A DNA stretch of 64,000 bases from Branchipolynoe longqiensis (GCA_030323885.1 CM059187.1:82730027-82794026), one strand, 5' to 3'. Shown: positions 1 to 11,890, counted from the stretch's first letter. Notes: generated by a model from the sequence alone, not told the origin. Made by a program: numbers and translations.

Positions 1-480
1 GGACGGAGGAGAAGACGAAGAAGGAGGTAAAAGACAAAGAAGAAGACGAAGGAGGAGAAGACGAAGAAGGAGATGGAGAAGGAGAAGACAGAGAAGGAGG
101 TGGAGAAGAAGAATACGAAGACTGAGGGGAGAACACGAAAAAGAAGAAGAAGAAGAAGAAGAAGAAGAGGAAGAACGAGAAGCCGAAGAAGGAGAAGATG
201 AAGAAGGAGGAAAGAAGATAATGAAGAAGACGAAGAAGGAGGAGAATACGAAGAAGGAGGTGGAGAAGGAGAAGACGAAGAATAATACAAAGAAGGAGAA
301 GACTAAGAAGGAGAAGGCGAAGAAGGAGAAGACAAAGAAGGAGGAAGAGAAGAAGAAGACGAATAAGGAGGAAGCGAAGAAGAAGACGAAGACGAAGAAG
401 GAGGAAGCAAAGAAGATGAAGAAGGAGGGGAGACAACAAACAAGGAGGAGGAGGAGGAGAAGAAGAAGAAGAGGAGAAGG
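1..480 (+). repeat. polypurine (GAA/GGA) tract
   Basis: Almost uninterrupted purines on the plus strand, built from AAG, GAA and GGA triplets. The Lys/Glu/Arg-rich reading frame across it is a by-product of triplet composition and has no other coding signal. A homopurine tract of this length can form triplex (H-DNA). Confidence 0.9.
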
Positions 481-799
481 AGGAAAACTCGAGCAACACT
501 GCTCTCTATTTCCTTCTCCTACCCACCCACCCTGACCGCTGACCTCCCGTCCTCTATCAACTACTAAATACTGGGCACTAAGCATTGAGCCACGCCCCGT
601 CACCCCACCCACCCCTAGACACACACACCGTCCTTGTATCCATGTCCACCCAGACGAAGCACGACCCGCCCTCCATCCCCATTCAAACACCGACCTCGAA
701 CCCCAGCCTTCACCCACACCGCCTTGGCTGGAGTAGGGCCTACCTTTGACCTGACGGGGACAAGGTGCTCGCACACCTTGAATCACTGTGTTTACCCTT
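481..799. other. non-repetitive spacer, no gene seen
   Basis: Pyrimidine-rich sequence of mixed composition between the polypurine and CCA tracts. No splice-bounded exon, tRNA-like box or terminal repeat was recognised. Confidence 0.5.
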
Positions 800-1390
800 C
801 CCCCCACTCCAATTCACAGTCCCCCCCCCACCACCACCACACCTGTACCACACCACCAACCACCCCACCACACCCCATCACAATTGCACCACACCACCAA
901 CCAAGACATCACCCCACCACCACACCACTACATCACCACACCACCATACTTGCACCACACCACCAACCACCACCCCACCGCCCCACCACCCCACCACCCC
1001 ACCACCCCACCACCTCACTTGCACCACACCACCAACCACCACACCACCCCACCACCACACCAACACACATGCACCACACCGCCAACCATCACACCTTTAC
1101 CACACCACCACACCCCCACACCACCACTACACCACCACACCACCCACCACCACATCATCATCACCACCACCACACCACCACCACCACGTCACCACAGCCA
1201 CCACCCCCACCCCACCACTACCACTACAAAACCACCGCCACTACACCACCACCACACCACCCATCCCAATGACACCACCACACCACCATCACAAACCACC
1301 AGCACACCACCACCACATCGCTATAATCACACCACCACCACATCACCACCACTACCCCACCATCACACCACTATACCACCACCAAACCAA
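800..1390 (+). repeat. (CCACCA)n low-complexity tract
   Basis: Cytosine/adenine-only CCA, CCACA and CACCAC units run through the interval. Open frames here are Pro/His/Thr-rich by composition and are not proposed as genes. Confidence 0.9.
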
Positions 1391-2330
1391 TTGGTTAGAT
1401 ATATACGTTGTAAAGAAAGGCACTACCACCACCAACAAAAACACATGATCACCACAAACCACCACCACAAACCACCACAGCACCACACCACCACCACAAC
1501 ACCACTATACCACCAAACCATTGAGTTAAATATATGCATTGTAAAGAAAGGCACTACCACCAAACCATCACACCACCACACCACTATCATCACATCCCCA
1601 CCACGGAACCCCCACACCAGCACACCAGCACACCACCACCACTACAACACCACAACACCACTATACCACCAAACCATTTAGTTAACTAGATGCATTGTAA
1701 AGAAAGGCACTACCACCAAACCACCACACCACCACAGCACTATCATCGCATCCCCACCACGGAACCCCCACACCACCACACCACAACATCACCACTACAA
1801 CACCACAACACCACTATACCACCAAACCATTTAGTTAAATAGATGCATTGTAAAAAAAGGCACTACCACCAAACCATCACACCACCACAGCACTATCATC
1901 GCATCCCCACCACGGAACCCCCACACCACCACACCACCACACCACCACCACAACACCACTATACCACCAAACCATTTAGTTAACTAGATGCATTGTAAAG
2001 AAAGGCACTACCACCAAACCATCACACCACCACAGCACTATCATCGCATCCCCACCACGGAACCCCCACACCACCACACCACCACACCACCACCACTACA
2101 ACACCACAACACCACTATACCACCAAACCATTTAGTTAACTAGATGCATTGTAAAGAAAGGCACTACCACCAAACCATCACACCACCACACCTCTATCAT
2201 CGCATCCCCATCACGGAACCACCACACCACCACACCACCACACCACCACCACAACACCACTAGCATCACACACCCCCACACTACCACACCACCACCGCAC
2301 CATTTGCTTAAATACATCCATAGTAAAGAA
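1391..2330 (+). repeat. tandem array, about 150-bp unit, 7 copies
   Basis: A non-CCA anchor (ACCATTTAGTTAACTAGATG, then CATTGTAAAGAAAGGCACTA) recurs near 1391, 1521, 1677, 1830, 1974, 2131 and 2302. Spacings are about 130-170 bp. The remainder of each unit is CCA-rich with a conserved CATCCCCACCACGGAACC block. Unit length varies through the CCA part, which suggests slippage inside a larger tandem duplication. Confidence 0.85.
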
Positions 2331-2790
2331 ATGTTTTTCTAGAGTTTACTCGGAGACACTCTTCAAACAATAAAAACCCTATGCATCCAGTAATGGAAAT
2401 GTGTTGTCTTGTAGTCGTAGCTGTAAGATACGCAAGGAATCTGAAATCTGGCACTCCCAACAATGGACATCTATCCATTTCCTTTCTTATCTAGTAGAAG
2501 GATGCCTGTCTTTTTTCTTGTTGTCGTTGTGAGTGTTTTCCATCAGGCTCTGTCGCTGGATATCTCGTCTGTTCCGCCGTGCATTGTGTGGGTGTGTACC
2601 GCGGTAGGAGAAGGGGCCTGACGACAGAAGACTGGTATCCGTTGTTATTATTATATGTACACAGCCTTCAGGCTTGTGTCAACGTAAACCTCACACAGTG
2701 GCAGAAATACTATAGATCTCGACGATACTCTACTTTACTAACACCAAACCGACAATAGTTGCAAACAAAGAAATAATTGATGAGCATTAT
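2331..2790. other. unassigned single-copy-looking sequence
   Basis: Mixed-composition sequence without recognised exon, tRNA-like box or terminal repeat. The peroxidasin LRRCT exon, expected downstream of the LRR5 exon, was looked for here and not found. Confidence 0.4.
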
Positions 2791-2799
2791 ACTTAATGA

Positions 2800-3445
2800 A
2801 GGGTACCTGAACTATCTGTCCATCTACCCATCCATTTATCTATCTATATCTCTATCTATCTATGTATCTATATATATACCTATATATATATATCCATATG
2901 TATGTATATATATATATTTATATGTATGTATGTCAGTCTATATATCTATCTACATGTATGCCTGTTTTTCTATATATGTGTATGTCTATCTGTCTGTCTA
3001 TCTATATTTATATATATATATATATATATATATCGATCAATCTATCTACATATGTCTATATATCTACCAAGACATATATTTATATAGTTATGCATCTATC
3101 TATATATATATATTTGTCCATCTATTCATATATCCATCTATCTTATATATATATACCTATCTATATATCTATATGTCTGTCTGGATGTCTGTACATCTAT
3201 CTTTCTGTCCATCTTGCTATCTATATCTTTACATATATTTTATGTATTCATACATTCCCATATATGTCCGAACATCTATCCACACGTTTATACATAAATC
3301 ATACACACACAAACAAACATGTACTATATACGCAGCCATATATGCACATGCATACACATACACACATACCCACATGCCCACACATTGGCCTACATACATA
3401 TACAAACACATACATAGACATACACACATGCATACACGCATGTAT
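2800..3445 (+). repeat. (TATC/TATA)n and (CATA)n microsatellite block
   Basis: Dense TATC, TATA and TATG units grade into CATACACA units toward 3440. Tyr/Ile/Ser-rich frames in this block are compositional. Confidence 0.85.
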
Positions 3446-3447
3446 AT

Positions 3448-3620
3448 GTAGTAGTCTGCACTGACTTCTCAAGGATCCACATATACAGGTAGGCGTGGGT
3501 GGTGTGGTGACACCAGGGAGCCTAGGTGGTGTACTGGTTAACACACTGGCCCAGAATGCTAGAGATGTGGGATCGATTACTGCTCTAGGTGCATTATTTC
3601 CCATTTTCATCATCCCCGAC
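3448..3620 (+). mobile_element. SINE-A monomer (tRNA-derived, about 178 bp)
   Basis: Single diverged copy of the unit found as arrays at 14101 and 62131. It starts GTAGTAGTCTGCACTGAC, contains the tRNA-like A box (GGTGGTGTACTGGTTAACAC) and a B-box-like GGGATCGATTAC, and ends in CCCATTTTCATCATCCCCGAC. The linker that joins units in the arrays is absent. It sits between two CATA microsatellites. Confidence 0.75.
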
Positions 3621-3760
3621 AACGGATACATACACATACATACACATACATACATACACATACATACACATACATACACATACATACATACATACATACA
3701 TATATACATACATACACATACATACACACATACATCCATGCATACAACCACCCATGCATG
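3621..3760 (+). repeat. (CATA)n microsatellite
   Basis: Nearly pure CATA/CATACA repeats immediately 3' of the SINE-A copy, perhaps derived from its tail. Confidence 0.85.
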
Positions 3761-4770
3761 TAAACTTAGCTACATACACTAGGCGTAGTTTTCGGTTAGT
3801 TGTTCAGTTACTAACAGTAACAGCTGTAGCAGCTCACTTTTGTTTGAGAAGTACTCCACTGTTTTGTGGACATTTTATCTGTGGCTCCTTGTACTGCCTA
3901 AGAGACATGTGGGTGTATCGAGTAGACTGAAAGTAAAACGTTGTGTGTTGTTCTAGAGATTGTCTGGGTCACGATTCGTCTGTAAAACGCGCTGCCCACA
4001 AAACCACAAACAGCAGGGCGCGGGCGCAACATACCCGCAGCAAATGTTGACTTTCATATTAGGATATCCGCTGAGCATGCGCCTAGGGAGAAGCACTTCC
4101 GGTTGTGCAAACAACGCGACTTGCCCTAGCATCGACTGCTACTGGTGAAATGTGCAAATGCCGTGGCATGTACCAACTATTATCAAACAGACGAAGCAAA
4201 TCTTGACATGTTTGAAAGGATGCCTCTGAATTCACTGAACATCTTGGGATGTTGTTCAAGTCAGGCGAGATGTAGCGCGAGCAGCCGATTGCAGTATAAG
4301 AAAAAAAAATCACACACACACACACAGAGGAAAAGTGTCCTTCCCTTTCTTCTGATCCACAACAATAGAACGCACCGGATGAACTTGGTTAAATCTCGGC
4401 AGCTCTATCCAATAAACAACTGTATCATTTCACTAAGACACAATGGAACAAGGCACAGGACGGGCTCAACTCAGCCGTATTTAGAACAAACATGTTGGTA
4501 GGAGGGCGGGGTCTTGTTTACCAGGTTCTGGTGGCTTGTCCAATAATATAGAAATTGGAAGTATAAGAGTCATTATTTGTGTGAGTAAGAGCATTAAGTG
4601 TGTTTTAACAGTTATTATGTGACTGGGGTCAGGTGGGATGGATAATACATACATAATTAAATCAGAAACGATCGGCAGCAAAAGGCTGCGCCGTCCGGGA
4701 GACGGGAAGCTAGGGATTCTGGCGCCGGACGATTGAGAGTCACTGCACCGGATATATTAAACTTATAGTG
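3761..4770. other. unassigned intronic sequence
   Basis: No recognised exon or element. A short (CA)n run lies near 4312. The tail near 4690-4770 has weak similarity to a SINE-B head (GGGAGACGGGAAG). No LRRCT cysteine pattern was seen on the minus strand. Confidence 0.4.
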
Positions 4771-5003
4771 ACGTACAAATTGATACTTGTCGCTTTCTAG
4801 CCTGCCGCTCTACATCATTACTACAGGGCAGGGCCTGGTTGGCTCAATGTGAGGATAATGTGACTGAGTGGAATATCAGATTATGGTGCTGGCAGCCTGG
4901 TCTCCCAGTGGGGCAACACTATACAATCACCGTGAGTGTGCAATGTCACAAATTGATACCCATCTTGATATGACCTTAGATATTACTAGGACGTAAAATT
5001 GCA
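4771..5003 (+). mobile_element. SINE-B body (5' diverged)
   Basis: Shows the SINE-B signature in order: a CTAGCCTGCCGCTC block, GGATAATGTGACTGAGTGG, GGTGCTGGCAGCCTGGTCTC, GGGGCAACACTATACAATC, and a GACCTTAGATATTACTAGGA end with ACGTAAAA. The tRNA-like head is degraded. Confidence 0.75.
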
Positions 5004-5509
5004 ACTAGCTATTAAACTCATTTCTGGGGTTGGGTGAATGTGTGTGTGTGTGTGGGGGGGGGGGAGTAGATGGTGGTCAGTGACCCACACTGTCTGACTG
5101 ACCTCATCCTCCTTTACTCCACATCATATGCAGTGGCCAAACCGTCTCGGTATTCGACATGGTTTTGACCATCAGAAATAGGTTGTATCAATATCAGAAG
5201 GATGTCAGACACCGATTTTAAGGCAATATTTATAATGTTGGATATCAGCCATTATGTAGACGATTCCATTATATAGAATTAATCAAATTGGATATACAAC
5301 CTTAGCATTCCTGAAATAGATCATCTGAAAGATCCATGAAGTATAATAGACGTACAAGATTAATGTTGTTAACAGTCAAGACAATGACGACATTCATTTA
5401 AAATTAGTAGATCATGCAATAGGCACTTTGGATACGACGAGGCAAAATATATTAAAATCGATTAAATTCACATTATAGATTAGATATCATGTATAAATAA
5501 ATAACTTAC

Positions 5510-5581
5510 AGGCGTCGCAGTGACGTCAGCTTGTTGAAGACACCTTTGGGTAGCCTGTTTAGTTGGTTATTGTGAAGAAAT
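5510..5581 (-). CDS. PXDN: peroxidasin-like exon, LRR5
   Basis: A 72-bp exon on the minus strand, bounded by TTTCAG acceptor (plus-strand CTGAAA at 5582-5587) and GTAAGT donor (plus-strand ACTTAC at 5504-5509). It completes a Leu codon begun in the previous exon and reads FLHNNQLNRLPKGVFNKL then TSLRRL, one complete leucine-rich repeat. The FLHNN start followed by a basic, short-linker repeat is what the fifth LRR of animal peroxidasins shows, just before the LRRCT cap. Peroxidasin is a secreted multidomain haem peroxidase (LRR, Ig, peroxidase, VWC) that makes sulfilimine cross-links in collagen IV. Next exons should lie at lower coordinates, but none was found before position 1. Other LRR proteins are possible for one exon, but the set of five in order favours peroxidasin. 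Confidence 0.88.
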
Positions 5582-5599
5582 CTGAAAGGAGATAAATTA

Positions 5600-6520
5600 A
5601 ATCCCCTTATACTAACGCTGAATTCAATTTCCGTATATATTTATACATATGTATGCATTGATATGTATATATGTGAATATATATGTGTATATATGTGTGC
5701 ATAAATAATATATATCATTATATTTATATATAAAACAATTTCGCTCTCTCCTATCGTCTTATTGACACAATTAGCGGAAGCATGGGTGCGAAATTAAGCA
5801 CATATCCTATCCATCAGCTTTACTATATTTGAAACACAATACTCAATGGCAGGGATGACTGCTCAAATTTATCCTGGAAATGAACAACCATATCGGTGAA
5901 CAAACCAATTATATTTTACTTGTAAGCTTCAAAACTCCAAAGAGAAGGAACAATAGGTGAAAATCAACCATAGGTGAAAATCAACCATAGTTCAACTGCA
6001 TCCCGGTCGTAGCGGAGCCACCTTTCAAACCTAGTGGCCAGGAAGGGAACTAAGTCCTCACCGCTGGGGGAAATCTTGTCCCGCAAACCAGCCATTTCTT
6101 CCGGAAGTTGGCGAAGGCCTGCCGAGCCCACTTTATATAAAGTTAATACATATATAATTTGCCTATCCACACATCTGCTTAACCCGAACTTCCTAATTGG
6201 GTACTCCAGTGAAAAGATTTGTGTATTTTCTGAAAAGATTGTATGCATTCCAAATTCTGTTGGCGTACATAATTTGAATTTGGCATATCGGTGTACATTC
6301 ACATACAACTTTGTACAAAATATGCAAATTGTATGTATCGGTAGGCAGCTCTTGCGTGCCCCAACTTTCCTATTTGGGTACTCCAGTGAAAAACAAGTGT
6401 GTATTTAAAATAAAAGTGTACTTTCCAGCATACAAACTTTAAGATTTACGTATTTGCATTATCTGGCTGAAAACTGTACTAAATACGCAAACATTGTATG
6501 GCTATGCAGGTATCATACAG
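5600..6520. other. intron with a local duplication
   Basis: No gene seen. A segment containing AACTTCCTAATTGGGTACTC then CAGTGAAAA near 6187 is repeated near 6363 (CCTATTTGGGTACTCCAGTG), giving a diverged tandem duplication with a period of about 180 bp. TA-rich microsatellite lies at 5630-5735. Confidence 0.5.
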
Positions 6521-6539
6521 ATGTGTGTGCATTATATCC

Positions 6540-6985
6540 ATATAGATATATATGTATATGTACACCCGTATACATGTGATGTAAAAACATTATGCGAGTA
6601 TTATGCATATATATAATTTGTACATATATATATATATATATAGAGTATTTGTATGTACATACACACACATGTCTAATCATATATAGACATATATGTATAT
6701 ATGTGTATATGTATATATGGGTATATGTATATATATGTATATATATATATATGTATATATGTATATATGTGTATAGATGTATATATATGTATATACATGT
6801 ACATATATGTACATATACGTATATGTATGTGTACATATATGTATATGTATGTACATATATGTATGTATATATGTGTACACACATGTATATATGTGTATAT
6901 ATGTGTATACATGTATATATATATATGTATATATATGTATATATGTATGTACATATACACATATATGTATGTATACACACAGTGG
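6540..6985 (+). repeat. (ATATGT)n microsatellite block
   Basis: Alternating purine-pyrimidine TATG/TATA/GTAC units. Long open frames on both strands (Tyr/Ile/Met/Val/Cys-rich) are artefacts of the repeat. Confidence 0.9.
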
Positions 6986-7495
6986 TCGCTATGCTGTCAA
7001 CCATTACGCTTTGATCTGATGAAGCTATGAGTTGCGATAGGCATCAATCAAAGCAGCGGTATATATTGGGGGAATTATCCTTATATTTATCTGGGGGACC
7101 ACACGCGATGGGAGCTCGCTGTCAGTCAGCCAGAAGCCCCTGAATGCATTAGTCATTCAGACGACCCGCTGCCGCCGCAAGCAGCCAGTGTCAGTTTGAG
7201 AATAGCTGTTGAGAATTATTTCTAAGCCAGTAAGTACATTAGATGCGTGCCAATAAAGAGGAGGCAGCGGAAACTGGTCCCCAATCATTGGTTATGAGTA
7301 CGATTGGCGCCGGCAACTAGGGAGGCAGGGGGGCGGGCTATGCTTGGGGTTTTCAGATGGTACTCAGACGGAAGAAAATGCTATTGGGATAAAACACTAT
7401 GGAATAAAGTGCTATAAAACATCATCTATTTTAATTGTTTTCTTGAATTGTAATTTGAGGTGGTATGCAGCTGCGTGCATGCGTATATGGAAGCC

Positions 7496-7987
7496 GGTAT
7501 TGCAGTTTCAGCCGTGCGCCAGTTTCAGCCATGCGCATAGACTCAAACTCAAGGCATTGTCAATGGTCGTGAGCAATCTTCATACAGAAAATACAGAAAA
7601 AGTGAAATATCTCTAAAGCCACACCACCAATTAACAAATCGCTTGGAACACATATAGAAAACATCTTTACCAAAAAGATTATATTAAATTTATAAGGTTA
7701 GGGTTCTTGATTTCTATTAATTTTGAATAAAACTAATGTTATGCACTGCGCGTACCGTCAAACTCAAGGCATTGTCAATGGTGGTGAGCAATCTTCATAC
7801 AGAATATCCAGGAAAAGTGAAATATACACAACCTAGAAACAAATCGCTTGCTACACATATAGAAAACATCTTTACCAAAAACATTATATTTAATTTATAA
7901 GGTTAGTGACTCACGACCATTGACAATGCCTTGAGTTTGAGTCTATGTGCACGGCTGAAACTGGCGCATGGCTGAAACTGCGACACC
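7496..7987. mobile_element. non-autonomous DNA element with about 78-bp TIRs
   Basis: The terminal inverted repeats are 7496-7573 and 7910-7987. They share GCAGTTTCAGCC, a GTGCGCCAGTTTCAGCC-type second motif and GACTCAAACTCAAGGCATTG, with about five mismatches. The interior has a direct duplication (GGCATTGTCAATGG then GAGCAATCTTCATACAGAA near 7553 and 7767). No coding capacity. Outer ends match the element at 59359-59643; an interior relative lies near 28630-28850. Confidence 0.8.
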
Positions 7988-8475
7988 GGACTCATGGAGG
8001 GGCATCTGCAGTTGAGCTAAGATAGCAATCAAGCGGTGTTCACCGACTGCGACCTGTCCATCTGACCAGATTTGACATGATTCCTGATCATTCCTGTTGT
8101 GGATACGTGTTTTTTTTAATTCGTGTAAAGGTACCCTTTGAGGGGCAGTGGCATTAAACTTCCTTAAATAAATTATTTAAATTTGCTTAAATTAAATTGA
8201 TTTTCAAATAATTTATACCATTCATTTTGTGTTTTGTTTTCAGGTACATGATACTGAAATGTCAACCATACTCTAGTCGTTATTCAGGTAAGGTTTCCTA
8301 TTAATTATTCTAATGGGGTTCTTTTATGATTTATTTTTCAAAAGAAATGTAGGGAATCGAGAGGAAACAGATGGCTTAGGACCAGTTCCCGCCCCCTCCC
8401 CCAGTTACCCCGCCCGTCCTACTCCCAACACATTGTCTTGTTGAGAGGTAAAACAAATATTCAATGTTCACCAGA

Positions 8476-8830
8476 CAGGATGGCCCGCTTCCGATTTTGG
8501 TAGATCGTGGGATACAAACTTTGGGATGCTAACTTTGGTTAAGTCAAAATCAATGGCCGAATGAGTTGAGCGTCAAATGACTTTAAAAATTATACTTCTC
8601 GCGACTCTAGCCTGGCGCTCAGGATTATTACGATGGGGCAAATGAGGAAGAACAATTGTCCGCGATTGAAATTTCCCCTGTTTAATCAACTAACGTACCA
8701 ACAAAAATTATTTCAAAATTGGTGCTTTTCAATACTTAGCATATCATTTGGCATTACCAGTAGAGTGCACGGAGCAGTGACAGGAGGAGGAACACAAATG
8801 TTCTGCAATTTAATTTCCCTTGCTTAATCA
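8476..8830 (+). mobile_element. degraded SINE-B plus SINE-D tail fragments
   Basis: 8476-8645 keeps SINE-B pieces (GATGGCC, GGTAGATCGTGG, CTAGCCTGGCGCTCAGGAT). It is followed at about 8656-8705 by a SINE-D type tail (GAAATTTCCCCTGTTTAATC, ACTAACGTACCAAC). A second tail-like piece (TTCCCTTGCTTAATCA) is at 8816. The interval looks like a mosaic of old insertions. Confidence 0.5.
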
Positions 8831-9006
8831 CCCCAGAATATGGTTCATATTTCTGGATATTCAACTCAAAACATCGGCTTGGCTGAGGCGGCCTTGGTGA
8901 AAAGAGGATATTTTCTAGGGAACCAGTTCAGTGAAGCGAGTTGGAGAGGCAGGGTGAGGGGATGATTCAGTACGGGGTTATGTGCTTGAAGGCGATATAT
9001 ACTTAC

Positions 9007-9078
9007 AAACGCTTTAATGCAGGCAATTTAGTGAAGGTATCTTTATCTATGTCTTCAATCTGGTTAAAATGTATATAT
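9007..9078 (-). CDS. PXDN: peroxidasin-like exon, LRR4
   Basis: A 72-bp minus-strand exon with acceptor TTTTCAG (high-coordinate side) and donor GTAAGT (plus ACTTAC 9001-9006). After the split Leu codon it reads YIHFNQIEDIDKDTFTKLPA then LKRL. The HFNQIE core is the signature of peroxidasin LRR4, and it lies between the LRR3 and LRR5 exons in the correct order. Length, phase and splice-site pattern are identical to its four sister exons. The intron to the LRR5 exon is 3425 bp and that to the LRR3 exon 735 bp. It contributes one turn of the extracellular LRR solenoid. No frame damage is visible. Confidence 0.9.
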
Positions 9079-9813
9079 CTGAAAATGCAAATCAGACAAG
9101 AGTGAATATATTGCATTGGTGGCCACATTCAATAGAAGTGTAAGGGCAGTTACTGGTGTATGCAAAGAAACTTGGTGCATAGAATAGCGAATGGTTTGTA
9201 TCTGCAGTGTGCATGTCTATTGAAAAGAAAATGATTGTCGCGAATATCTAAAGAGCTACCTTTGTAATGCTTTGGAATATGTGTGTTAAAAGGAAAATAA
9301 TGACTATTTTCAGAGAGGATAAAATGATTTGCTAGCAAAAATAAAGAATATGATGACAAAAAATACAGAAGGTAAATACGTATGCGGAGTTGAGAATGCA
9401 TGTGTAAAGCTGGAACCACATTGGCTTTATTTCTTATCCGAATCTGCAGTTACCCCTTTCAATTTGTCATCTTAATATAAATATAATAGAATAGATTCAT
9501 GTTGTCCGTTTTCTTCGTCCCCCCAATCTAGCCCCTTCATTTATACAATCTACTGTGGCTTAATTTGCACATTAAGTTCATTATTTAATAGTGTGCCCAT
9601 GTGATTGCAGATAAGGCTAATGCAGACAATGTGGTTCCAGCGTAAGGCTACCCTTTTGTAGCGCGTCTGACGCATGCGTGGAGCAGATGAATCGTGCGAC
9701 TATTTGTGATCTGTTTGTGACGTCATAGCTTCCAGCCAAAGCATTTGCATTGAAACATGCAATGGCAAAGCAGAGATAAGACTAGACAATGGGCGACTGA
9801 GGGATATACTCAC

Positions 9814-9885
9814 AGTTGTTCCAGGCGGTTGAGTCCATGGAAGGCCTTACTCTCAATGATTCGGATGTGATTTTTGTACAGATAT
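9814..9885 (-). CDS. PXDN: peroxidasin-like exon, LRR3
   Basis: A 72-bp minus-strand exon with a TATTACAG acceptor (plus CTGTAATA from 9886) and a GTGAGT donor (plus ACTCAC 9808-9813). It reads YLYKNHIRIIESKAFHGLNR then LEQL after the split Leu codon. The YLYKN motif and the closing LEQL match the third LRR of peroxidasins closely, and this is the most diagnostic of the five exons. Phase (2 nt + 1 nt of Leu) agrees with neighbours, so the LRR3-LRR4-LRR5 exons splice in frame. Confidence 0.92.
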
Positions 9886-10064
9886 CTGTAATAGATAGGC
9901 CAGTTATGTGATGTGAAAGTAATATGTGTACGAGAACATGGAGTGAGGAGGGACACTGGCTGCGGCACTGGTCTCCTGCCTACACAAGGAATCACAGATG
10001 AGTTTAGTAAAATGCACAGAAGAATATTAGGTTTGCATGTGTCTAGCATTATTCAGAATAACCG

Positions 10065-10530
10065 GAAATATAAAAGCCAGATAACATATCCCACAATATA
10101 AATCAAATCAAATTCAAACAAACATAACTCAACCACATATTATGTACAAGCCTATGGACATGTAAATAAAATAGGCTAGTATAGAATTAAGTAGAAAAAA
10201 GTTGAAAACTCTTCCCAAGAAAACCCCAAAACACTAACATAGAACCTTAAGGAAACAACTAACATAGTAATAAGAATAGAACAAAAATACAATGCCGAGA
10301 GGGCCCCAAAAAAAACTAACACAGGCTACTAAACATACCTACAAACTGTCTATCTGCTACTGAAATGCAGACAATCAAATAACTTATCAGCAGCCACTGT
10401 TTGGTAAGACAACACCAACACTACAGCTGGCCAGCATTGAAAACAAGCCTGGGTACCCGGGCTTACATGCTATGGACAGTATAAATACAGCCCCAACAAA
10501 AAAAATTAAATTAAAAATAAATTAAATTAA
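10065..10530 (+). mobile_element. 3' end of LINE-2 family (5'-truncated copy)
   Basis: Adenine-rich sequence matching, in opposite orientation, the 3' UTR of the LINE piece at 34426-35110. Shared landmarks include TATTATGTACAAGCCTATGG, AGGCTAGTATAGAATTAAGT, GAAAACAAGCC and TGCTATGGACAGTATAAATA. It ends in an A-rich AAATTAAATTAAA tail, as expected of a target-primed insertion. No coding part remains. Confidence 0.65.
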
Positions 10531-10839
10531 AAAAACTCAGCACAGCGATCTCCTCTGGATTATCAAGTTGGGGTGGTATTTGATAAGTGTCTGTCTGTAT
10601 ATAATATATATTTAACTAAGAAATGCATAATTTCGATGAGTGCGTTTCTGTGCTAATGACTATGAATTCCCCAGAACTTCCCAAATTGAGAGAGAATGTG
10701 TGAACACGCACACCTAATAAGGGTAAGAGTTAAATCTTGCTTGGTATATTGTTGAACACACTTATTTATTGATCTCTTATCAGTAAAATTCATGCATTGA
10801 CATTTATATCACTTTCACTAACCATTGGTCGTAATGCTC

Positions 10840-11290
10840 GCATTGCGTTTAATTCGCGGCGGAGGAGGCCCCCCCCCCCCATCTTCTTTCTCGCGACGGT
10901 TGGTGGTTACGTCACCACCCCCCTCCCCGGTCTCAGCCCTTATAACCGCGCCCGCCGCTGCCTCCAGACACTCCGCCTCCGACTCTCCTCCTGTTACCCT
11001 GCCCTGCTGCTCATTTTTCACCCACCCATCCATATTTTTCTCTTCTCTCCCCTTCTCTTTTTCCTTCCTAGGGTGGAGGGCTCTTCGGGGCTCCTCTCCC
11101 CCCCCCCCTGACATTACTGTCCCTGGACTCTGATTACCTGCCTGATTTATTACCCTGCTTAATTGTACCTTATTGTCAGTGTACCTAGTATTATCCTCTT
11201 GTATACTCATTACTCTCCTGTCTCCCACTTTATATAATGAAAATAAAGTGCTGTTTTTTTCCACCCCGGCCTCCTCTTCCTCCTTCGTGG
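10840..11290 (+). mobile_element. LTR-like or promoter-like GC-rich segment
   Basis: CpG- and C-rich sequence with a TATA-like CCCTTATAACC (about 10938), a pyrimidine-rich stretch, and AATAAAGTGCTG (about 11241) followed by T-rich and CT-rich sequence. The TATA-to-AATAAA order and spacing resemble an LTR. No paired LTR, primer-binding site or target duplication was found. It could instead be a SINE-like or host CpG segment. Confidence 0.3.
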
Positions 11291-11491
11291 CGTATCATCT
11301 GCAATAACCAATCAGACCGGTGATGCTACTGTTTGCCCCATGACACTTTCTTCAAGACTACCTTGGTTTTTTTCTTTACAAAATTTAGATTGTCCTTAGT
11401 CCAAATTAGAAGTCACATACCATGTCCTAACCGTAATGAGGATTGAATGATGACCCACAAACTATAGTCATAGGACAACGAAATAATGGCA

Positions 11492-11542
11492 ATGACCTTA
11501 GATGTTGCTAGGACGTAAAACAACAACAAACAAACAAACAAA
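11492..11542 (+). mobile_element. SINE-B 3' tail fragment
   Basis: Carries GACCTTAGATGTTGCTAGGA, ACGTAAAACAACAAC and a (CAAA)n tail, the 3' end of SINE-B, only 22 bp downstream of the LRR2 exon donor side on the plus-strand map. Confidence 0.75.
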
Positions 11543-11564
11543 GTAATCCAATATGGATACTCAC

Positions 11565-11636
11565 AGATATTGGAGTTCTCCTAACCCTTCGAAGACACCA
11601 TCTTCAATCTTCCGTATGTGGTTGTTATTTAGCAAC
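11565..11636 (-). CDS. PXDN: peroxidasin-like exon, LRR2
   Basis: A 72-bp minus-strand exon with acceptor CATTACAG (plus CTGTAATG from 11637) and donor GTGAGT (plus ACTCAC 11559-11564). It reads LLNNNHIRKIEDGVFEGLGE then LQYL after the split Leu codon. LLNNN-IR-I and LxYL are the pattern of peroxidasin LRR2. The intron to LRR3 is about 1.7 kb. The upstream intron (11637-17387) holds the DIRS-like element. Confidence 0.9.
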
Positions 11637-11692
11637 CTGTAATGTAAAGGGAACATCGGTAGGCCTACATACATAATTACCATTTGAGAGTA

Positions 11693-11869
11693 CAGTAAAA
11701 CCTCTCTATACCGAACCCTCCACAGGTCGACCACTCCCCTATATCGGTCACTTTATTTGGGTCACAACAATACCATTCTAAGGATATTCTAACACTCTAA
11801 ACCGACCACCTCCCTAAATGGACCATTTAAATCGGTCCCATGGTTGGTCGATTTAGAGAGGTTTTACTG
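11693..11869. mobile_element. pogo/Tigger-like MITE, family 1
   Basis: A 177-bp palindromic element with termini CAGTAAAACCTCTCTA and TAGAGAGGTTTTACTG, flanked by TA on both sides (11691-11692, 11870-11871). The interior alternates CGACCACCTCCC-type motifs and their complements. CAGT...ACTG ends with TA duplication are usual for pogo-group mariner MITEs. Sister copies are at 41180-41370 and 32540-32710. Confidence 0.85.
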
Positions 11870-11890
11870 TATATTGATAGGCGTTCCCCA

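Noticed and set aside
221..535. 104-codon Lys/Glu-rich frame
   Set aside because: It follows wholly from the GAA/GGA triplet tract and has no other coding sign.
634..1681. Three overlapping Pro/His/Thr-rich frames
   Set aside because: All three frames are open because the DNA is a CCA repeat.
2777..3464. Tyr/Ile-rich frames and similar ones at 6513-7030
   Set aside because: Compositional translations of TATA, TATC and ATATGT microsatellites.
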